Shown: positions 57,201 to 64,000 of the stretch, piece after piece
How positions within the stretch are numbered: position 1 is the first letter of the stretch
Layout of the letters: each line of letters begins with the position of its first letter
Assembly (NCBI RefSeq): GCF_005239225.2
Contig: NC_133295.1
Span: 2,728,001 to 2,792,000, forward strand
Length of the DNA stretch: 64,000 bases
Source of the DNA: Populus alba
Taxonomy: Eukaryota; Streptophyta; Magnoliopsida; Malpighiales; Salicaceae
Direction: 5' to 3'
The notes under the pieces: model-generated
The model's database searches: none
What the model was told of the DNA's origin: nothing
The model's input: only the letters and a program-made list of their open reading frames with translations
Program-made: the position numbers and the translations under genes

Positions 57201-60200
57201 AGGGTATTATTGTAATTGGCATATATTAAATATTATTTTAAAAAAACTTGTAGGTGCGTGTGAGGTTGTCTCGTCACCAAACGCCGCCTTCCGAAGCGAC
57301 ATTTGGAAAATTCTGGTGCCCTCCACATGGTGGTGCGGCCCATGTATCAAAAGCGCCTCTAGTTTAGCACCGGAAACCCTTTCTTTTTTTTTTCTCTCCC
57401 CACTGAAATTTGCACCGCCCCTACAAAATTTCAGAGCAACCCCTTCAATTTCTTTTTCCTTTACATTTGGTCCATATCCTTTTGATTACAATTTTTTTAT
57501 TTTATAATAAGCTATAAAATTGCATTTTTTTTCAACTCCACCCCTGTTATTTTTTAATCTATAAATAATCTATCAAATTAGAAAAAAAATCTTAATTTCA
57601 CTATGATTTTTTAATCTTTGAAATTTGATCTTCATTCTTTTAATTGTTATTTATTTTGTTTGAGATCATTTTTTTTATTCAAATTTCATCCTCCTTGGGC
57701 TTTTTTCTATCAAATTTTATCTCTGCATTATTTTTGTTGCTTTTTTTTCTTTTGCAAGTTTTTTTATTAATATTTTCTCCAAGATGTCATCCTTTAAAAT
57801 TAAATTTGTTGAGATTTAAGCTTCTTGAACAAAGCAAAGACCTATGCAGAACATAAACCACAATATTTATATAAGAACGTTCTAGGGTTTGCAACTACAA
57901 ATTAGCAGGTTAGTTATGATGTTTATTTTGATGATGATTATGATGTTAGTTATGGTAGCAACAATGAAAGTAATGAACCATAGGATGCCCTCGTTGAAAA
58001 GCCCAAAGTAAAGTCAAGTTAGAAAAGAATATCATAGTAGCAATTCAACAAAAGGAATACATTGGTCTATGATATGTTGATCCCTTTTGACTGTGTGCTT
58101 GATAGAACCTCAAATCTAAGCTTTTGCAAAGATTATATGTTGGTTGTGTATGTTGATAATGGAAGGTTGTGCTGCCTAAGACAACAACGAGTGAGGAATA
58201 AATTACAAGGTCAAGTTTGTTGTGCTAGTGTTACCATATGTTTAAGGAAACAACTATTTAGTTTTGATATGTACTTGAAATGCCAAAGGAAAAAGGTTGG
58301 CACCTCTTGATTGGACACGAGATTGAGGCAATAATGATTTCAACTTGAGGACAAGTTTCTTCACACCCGGAACGAATGATGCAAGAGCTTCATTCAGAAT
58401 TTATTTTATTATATTTTTGACAGTAGGATTACTTAATTAATCTAGGGTCATGCGATAGAATGTAAGTTTTTAAAGTATTTCCTTTGTAGGCCATGTAGTT
58501 TTTCTCGGAGACTAAGACTAGGAATCATTTTCCTATTATGGAGCTTAAACAAATATAAATAAACTTCTAGGATTCTAAAAAGTAGTTCTTTGTTATTCTA
58601 TCAATCTATTCAGCTTCTAGACGTTTCTTATGAACCCTAAATTCTATTATCTTATTCCAACTTCAATTTTTATCCTAGTTTTAACCATTATTCTGCTGCA
58701 ATTTTTGTTTTCTACTGCTTCCCTCTTCCCACACTACATCAAATGTGAGAATAAGTTAAATGACAACAGAAATGTCCCATGTCCCTGGCATAAATCCCAC
58801 CATGTCCCCTCCACCAGGGATCACTTCAAGTGTAAGACAGCGACTAAGGGCACTGAATGATGTAGCACAAACACCACACACCCAATTGAATAAAGCAAGA
58901 CATCTTCATGAAGAAAGCATATACATATACATACCTCAGGTTTTGCAGGCCCCACCAAAAACAGTAAAAGAACTTCTGTGGAAAATCCATGGATGACGAA
59001 ACAACACCAGACTGAAGGGCATCAAGGAATATTCCAAAATTGAAGACTGTTTCATTTGGGGTTATTATCGGGCAAGAATTATTCAGAAATAAGAGATCTC
59101 GATCTCTAACATCCTTAGCTGTGTCACAAAACAAAAAGTCACGACTGCATTCAGCTTGTTTCCCACAGGCTTGTCTCCAACAATTTGTTTCTCGTTCTAT
59201 TGAAAACAAATACCAAAAGGCTCCAAGTACCTAAAATTTGAGCTAAACCAATCAGTACTCCAAAAATTATGCTCAGGCCAGAAGATGCACTTCCAATTAC
59301 AACTAATGGTTCGGACTCAAAATAAATAAATAAATTGGCATAATACAGCATGCGGAATTTAACCAAATTTTAGTAAGAAATCAATTCATGAAAGAAAATG
59401 ACAAAAGCTAAAAAAAAATTATGAAATGTTAAGACCACTTTCATTTTCATCTTCTATTATTCATCAACCCAACTATCATTACTTGTTCAATAGAGTGAGT
59501 CAAGCACCAAATCCATGCCAATAAAAAGAGGGGGGGAAAAGAGAGAGAGGATATGAGCACAGGTCAAGATCATATAAAACATTAAAATGTATAAAACATG
59601 AATGCAGTTCGCATGTCAAATTAAAAGACAAGCTAATGAAATGTCCAAGTAAACAAATGGAAAAATTACAGAGTTACTGAAATAATTGTATAATGAAAGG
59701 TGAATATCATTATATATAGCAGTACACATAACTGATCATCCTTTTGATGCCACCTAAGTTCACAATGCATTCCCTTGAAACTTTTATTAGTATTGTAGTT
59801 GTTTGGTAATTAGTGTTTATTTGGCCAACTCATCTTCAGTTGATCTCAATAAAAACTACAGTATGGATAGTTTATGAAACAGAAAAAATACAACTGGTGC
59901 ATGCATGTAAATTTCTCTCATCTATTTTACAATAAAATGGATACCAGTTGAGTAAATCAAACTCACATGACTCGCAAGCATATACAGAAAAAGATTAAAT
60001 GCAGCTCCAGCCCATGCAGTTTCTGTAAGGATGCCAGAAGTTGTAACTTCCTTATATAATGGATAAATTCGCATAAACCTTGGAACATACTGGAAGATGA
60101 CAACAAATTTTAACAAGTTCTTTGTATTCAAGTATCTTGAGCCGGCCATTTTTCGAATGATAATTAAAATCACCACCTGGACATTGAGCAGCGAGTTAGA

Positions 60201-61840
60201 AGCCCACAAATAACATCAAACTCTATAAATAGCAATGTCGACTAAGCCAACATTTTGACATGTACAAGTTTCCCAAGTGCAATAATCTTGAAACTATTGT
60301 TCTTCAAACAGCTTGCTTTGATAAAATGCCAAATTATGTGTTTAGTTTGGGGCAACAAAGCTATCCTCCTGGTTTCTGCCACATGGATAGTGCACGCATG
60401 TGTGTCTCACAGTACAACTAGCACACGATTGATTAAAAGGATATACAAGAACTTCAATAATTGGATGTTGAATTTCCATAGATTTCCCCACAGATATATC
60501 ATATAACAATCTCAAATAATCCCGATTCACAGTTCAGGGCCCAAAAATGAGGTCATAAACAGGAAACAAGTTCTTCCAAAGTCACCTTAGGAAAAATGAG
60601 ATTGAGGCTAAATTAAATATAGTCCTCTTTGTAAGTACCATCTGACAAGTATGCCACAAAGAGTGTATAGGCAGGGCAAAGAAGTTTATTTTACCTGTGG
60701 GAGTGGAAGAACTGCAAGAATGTCAATTAAGAAATATGATGACAGATATCTCTTAGCTATTGCCCAAGTATCCTCGACCAAAACACCTCTTCCAAATACC
60801 CGAGATGAGGGAGCAATGAATCCAGTGCGAAATTGAAAGATAATATGCAGTATATAAAAGATATCCGTGAAAGAACGCAAAACACTTGCTGTAATCTCCA
60901 TCTTGCTGTCCAGAGAAAGACACTTCTCACCAACATCAATCACAGGGACATAGAAAAACAAAGGATCCAGTGAAACAGCAATCAAGCATGACAATACAAA
61001 TATCTTGTTCCACTTTTGAAGGAAATGCCCTTGTGGGTCAAGAATTTTCTTTCGCGAAGCAGCCTCACTGTTGAATGAATATGATTTTAATGATTTTCTA
61101 ATCTTGTTAAAGCTTGAAGAGCCAGATTCCAATCCTCTTTGAAACTTCTCAGAAACTGAGCTTATTGTGGTTCTAAGTTTTCCTGGATACATAACATTAC
61201 TTGCAGAGTAATTCCCTTCAGTACTTTTCTCTGATTTCCAATCTTGAAACCTGAACAACACACCACCAACATAATGGGTTACCCTCACTCTAAACCATCT
61301 ACTTAAATTGGAACATCCTATATGCAATCAGCAACCACAAGAAGCATAAATTGTGTCAATAAAATCATATAACATTTAAAGATCACACCTGGATGAAAAC
61401 TATTGGATGTGAAATAGCAATAGTGATGAAAGATGGTTGGGGAGAAAGGAAACAGGTAGTGACATGGGCAGTTAAAAGTTGCTAATAACAAATTACAGAA
61501 CAGTTCATTCTTATTATAAGATCTATGATAAGTGGCGATTTCAATGTTGGCTCCAATATGACAACAAAACTCGGTAAGCTAATATTAGGCCATAATTTCT
61601 ACGAAGACATGTTTGATGGAACAGTGATACAGAACTTCACTCTTAAAAGCAAGGAATTAGTACTCTTTCCAAGTAAACAAACTATTTCTCTTTTGCTTGC
61701 ATATGTAAGAAATGTACTTGTGAAATATTGTTATTGTTCCTTGAACTCCAGCATAAAAATGCCATAATACACTAAAGTTAATAAACATCTGTAGTGTAGA
61801 AAAGAACCAACCTCACAAACTTCTCTTGTGGAGGATTCAT
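54268..61840 (-). CDS. CNGC1: Cyclic nucleotide-gated ion channel, CNGC1 type
   Basis: Coding exons on minus: 61840-61812, 61250-60695, 60176-59967, 59230-58935, 56756-56645, 56016-55780, 54963-54268. Phases agree and give 711 residues (Arabidopsis CNGC1 716). Order: cytosolic N-terminus starting MNPPQEKFVRFQDWKSE; six membrane segments (about 85-400) with ILDPQG before S1; the pore region before SSLGQNL (about 364-369); S6 ending LIGNMQTYLQ; C-linker; cyclic-nucleotide-binding domain (about 485-600) with the phosphate-binding cassette GDFCGEELLTWALDP (549-563); and an IQ calmodulin-binding motif FIQAAWRRYSKKK (626-638). It is a plasma-membrane non-selective cation channel of plant group I, gated by cyclic nucleotides and inhibited by calmodulin. 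The first coding exon has only 29 nt, as in its Arabidopsis relatives. Intron 5 (2.2 kb) holds repeats. Confidence 0.95.
57380..57850. repeat. T-rich dispersed repeat, copy 3, in CNGC1 intron 5
   Basis: Strongly T-rich on plus, with ATTCTTTTAATTGTTATTTATTTTG and CAAATTTCATCCTCC phrases of the type seen at 33860 and 36040. A less AT-rich segment at 57180-57370 precedes it and may be part of the same insertion. Confidence 0.45.
57880..58750 (+). mobile_element. Ty3-gypsy retrotransposon remnant in CNGC1 intron 5
   Basis: Around 58330 the plus strand translates as DFNLRTSFFTPGTNDARAS, which resembles the FDLRTNPFEEGGND-type end of plant Ty3-gypsy polyproteins. Before it lie broken frames with acidic and YGSNNESNE-like gag character. 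After it, 58380-58700 looks like LTR sequence (GTAGTTTTTCTCGGAGACTAA and a CTATTATGGAGC block). It is truncated and full of stops. The insertion is in the opposite orientation to CNGC1. Identification rests on one short motif and context. Confidence 0.45.
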
Positions 61841-61952
61841 GACTGTCTTATTTAAGTCGCAGTCCACAATGAAAAATTCAACCTTTGATCAATAAATTAA
61901 ATCCAAGAAACTTCTTCACACACTGCACACTACAGTACTCAAATGCCAACCT
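61841..61952 (-). other. CNGC1 5' leader exon
   Basis: On minus, TTGCAG precedes 61952, and the sequence from there runs to the start codon at 61840 without a better ATG context. A further leader exon should lie near 62600-62760. The 163-codon frame at 62235-62726 falls in this leader/intron region and has no recognisable product. Confidence 0.4.
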
Positions 61953-62924
61953 CTGCAAGAAAGAACAACAGAGTAATACAAAATCAAAAGAACTCATATT
62001 AATGCAGTCCTGTTTCAACCCTGCTCCAGCAAATGCAACCCTACCCAGGTCATGAATATATTAACTCATAAATGATAGAAACAATATCTCTAATGCCTAA
62101 ACGAGTGTTAAGACACAAAATGGGTTATGTAACACTGGATAAAACAAATTCAGAAACATTATCCTCACGGATTTGCTAAATTTTTATAGACTCAAGGAAA
62201 TGGTGTAGTTAATCAAAGACTTGAGAATTTAGAATTACATAAGGGTTACACCTTTAGAGATATTCCAAAAAACACACAAATGCAGATATGACACTAGCAT
62301 CCTTCCAATAATAATATCTTGACAAGCAATAGACAGGTGCATACAATGAAATGGTTTTTTTTTTCTTTTGAGAAAATTACGTTTCGGGAAAAAAGATTTT
62401 TCAGTATCAAACAGATACCTAACAGTGATCAGAATTTGTAGCAAAAAGAAAACATCAGCAGAAGGGGGGGGGGGAACTAAGATAAGCAGAACTAAAACAC
62501 CGCAGAGGAAAATAAACTGAAACTCAACAAACAGAAGCAAATCTATAGTACTTGTAAGAGAAAGACAGGATTTATATAGAATAAAGGAAGGGGTCTTAAG
62601 AGAGAAAGGAAGAGACATACATGTGAAGAGCATGAAATCAAAGTGATCGATGAAAAACAAAAACTGGGTTTTGTCTGCTATTATCAAAGGACGATAAAAA
62701 GACTTGCTTTTTCTGAAATCATTCATGTGATTGAGGAGAGGAGGAAGTTTCCTGGAAAATGTGTGTAGGTCCCATCTCTGAAGCGTTTACCCTCTCTCTT
62801 ATTGGTTTGGCTTATACTTTAGTTTAGATAGAGAAAAAAAAAAACAAAGAGAGTCCAAAGGTAGTTGCTGTCAAAGGGGGTGGCTGTCTGTGGCAGGAGC
62901 GTAAGACAAGTGTACTGCGATGAA
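61953..62924. other. CNGC1 leader intron and promoter region
   Basis: No independent gene is seen. A run of G (62465-62474) and purine-rich stretches are present. Confidence 0.4.
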
Positions 62925-64000
62925 GACTGTTTTTTTTTATAATATTTTTTATTTAAAAATATATTATTATTTTTTATTTTTAGTATTAGCATGCTAAATA
63001 TTTTTAAAAACAGTAAAAAATATTAATTTAATATTTAATATATTTTTTAAAACATATCTAATTACAAACGTAATTTCAAGGAGCTCTAAAGCATAGGCAT
63101 TTGGCCAATCAATTCTAATGATAACATGATTGTATGAAAGAATGATTTTATTTAAAAATATATTGAAATAATTTTTTTTTAAATATTAATATATTAAAAT
63201 TATTGTAGAACATCTAATAATATTAAAAATATATAAATTTTTTATGGTTTTGATATGATGTTTTTTAAGTGTTTTTTTTTATTGTTTTAATATGTTCATA
63301 TTAAAGAATTAATATGGTGTTTTGAATTTTATAGATATAGTTTTTTTTTTATGTGTATTCCAATAAAAGATATTATTTTAATAATTTATTTTTATTTTAA
63401 TATATTTGATATTAATATAACTTTTAATTTTAATATAATTATTTAATTGATTTACCAACAATTTAGACAACAGTTGTATAGTTTTCTTTTCCTTTTCAAA
63501 ACATAAATGAATGGCTTTTAAAAATGACGAAAGGGATTTTCACTATCTATATTCCTATCCTATTGGAGACAAAAACTACACTGGTTGAAAGCCAATTTAG
63601 TAGTTAAAGTTTTTTTGGCTTTTCATGTCTCTGTCCCATTGGACATACTCTAATAAAGTATGTATTAGCATGTTTAATATTTAGATAAATATTTTTTATT
63701 TAAAAATAAATTAAAATAATATTATTTTTAAAAAATTTATTTTTAACATCATTATATCAAAATGATTTAAAAATATAAAATAAATAACTTAAAGCAAAAA
63801 AAAAATTAAAAATAAAATTTTTAAAAAATATATTTTTAAAACATAAAAACAATCATGCTTTAAATTAGATTGTTTGTTAAGAGCCTCCCATATATTTATC
63901 CTTTTTATCACTAGAAATATGTTTTACTAGATTGTTTTTACTAATACTAATATAATATTGTATTGTTTAAAAATGTATTGAAATAATATTTTTTTTAAAA
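62925..64000. repeat. Cluster of AT-rich Salicaceae-type repeat copies
   Basis: Copies at about 62925-63065, 63140-63270 (partial), 63655-63865 and 63955-64000 (cut by the window end). The third is well preserved: TTTAAAAATAAATTAAAATAAT, then TATATCAAAATGATTTAAAA, then AAAACATAAAAACAATCATG. There is no gene between them. Confidence 0.55.

Noticed and set aside
62235..62726. 163-codon minus-strand frame upstream of CNGC1
   Set aside because: It lies in the CNGC1 leader/promoter region, is Phe/Leu-rich low complexity, and crosses a poly-G run.

Overview
This is a nuclear plant genome window, most probably Populus or a close relative in the Salicaceae. The evidence is AT-rich intergenic DNA, GT-AG introns in every intact gene, plant-only gene families, and many copies of an AT-rich, roughly 170-200 bp interspersed repeat that I associate with poplar. 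No bacterial or phage-like system is present.

Six expressed-looking gene families can be assembled exon by exon. A CDKC-type (CDK9-like) kinase lies on + at 4193-10031. Two nearly identical LRK10L/rust-resistance-type receptor kinases lie on - (12440-14642 and 19284-21576), inside a tandem duplication of about 4 kb per unit, with relics of further copies around them. A clade A (ABA co-receptor type) protein phosphatase 2C is on + at 25324-27995. A spermine synthase is on + at 41103-44767. A divergent pyruvate-kinase-family protein is on + at 46251-49508. A CNGC1-type cyclic-nucleotide-gated channel is on - at 54268-61840.

Between the pyruvate-kinase-like gene and CNGC1 lies a degraded composite on - (about 50210-52010). 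It holds the first exon of a Cf-like receptor-like protein, joined in frame to the C-terminal part of a Helitron PIF1-type helicase, followed by broken RPA70-like OB-fold exons. This is the most unusual structure in the window, but it looks like a decayed mobile-element chimera, not a working system.

Mobile and repeated DNA: a TRIM (2341-2634) with a 78 bp repeat at each end and a tRNA-Met-type primer-binding site; a hAT-like MITE (706-867); a foldback element (1313-1594); a probable solo LTR (15269-17319) between the receptor kinases; a Ty3-gypsy remnant in a CNGC1 intron; and a T-rich dispersed repeat family. The roughly 13 kb from 28.0 to 39.7 kb has no gene I can support and consists largely of such repeats.

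The genes do not form one pathway. Spermine synthase and CNGC1 are neighbours in Arabidopsis too (At5g53120 and At5g53130, from memory), so their proximity looks like conserved microsynteny. The receptor-kinase cluster is the recently evolving part of the window.
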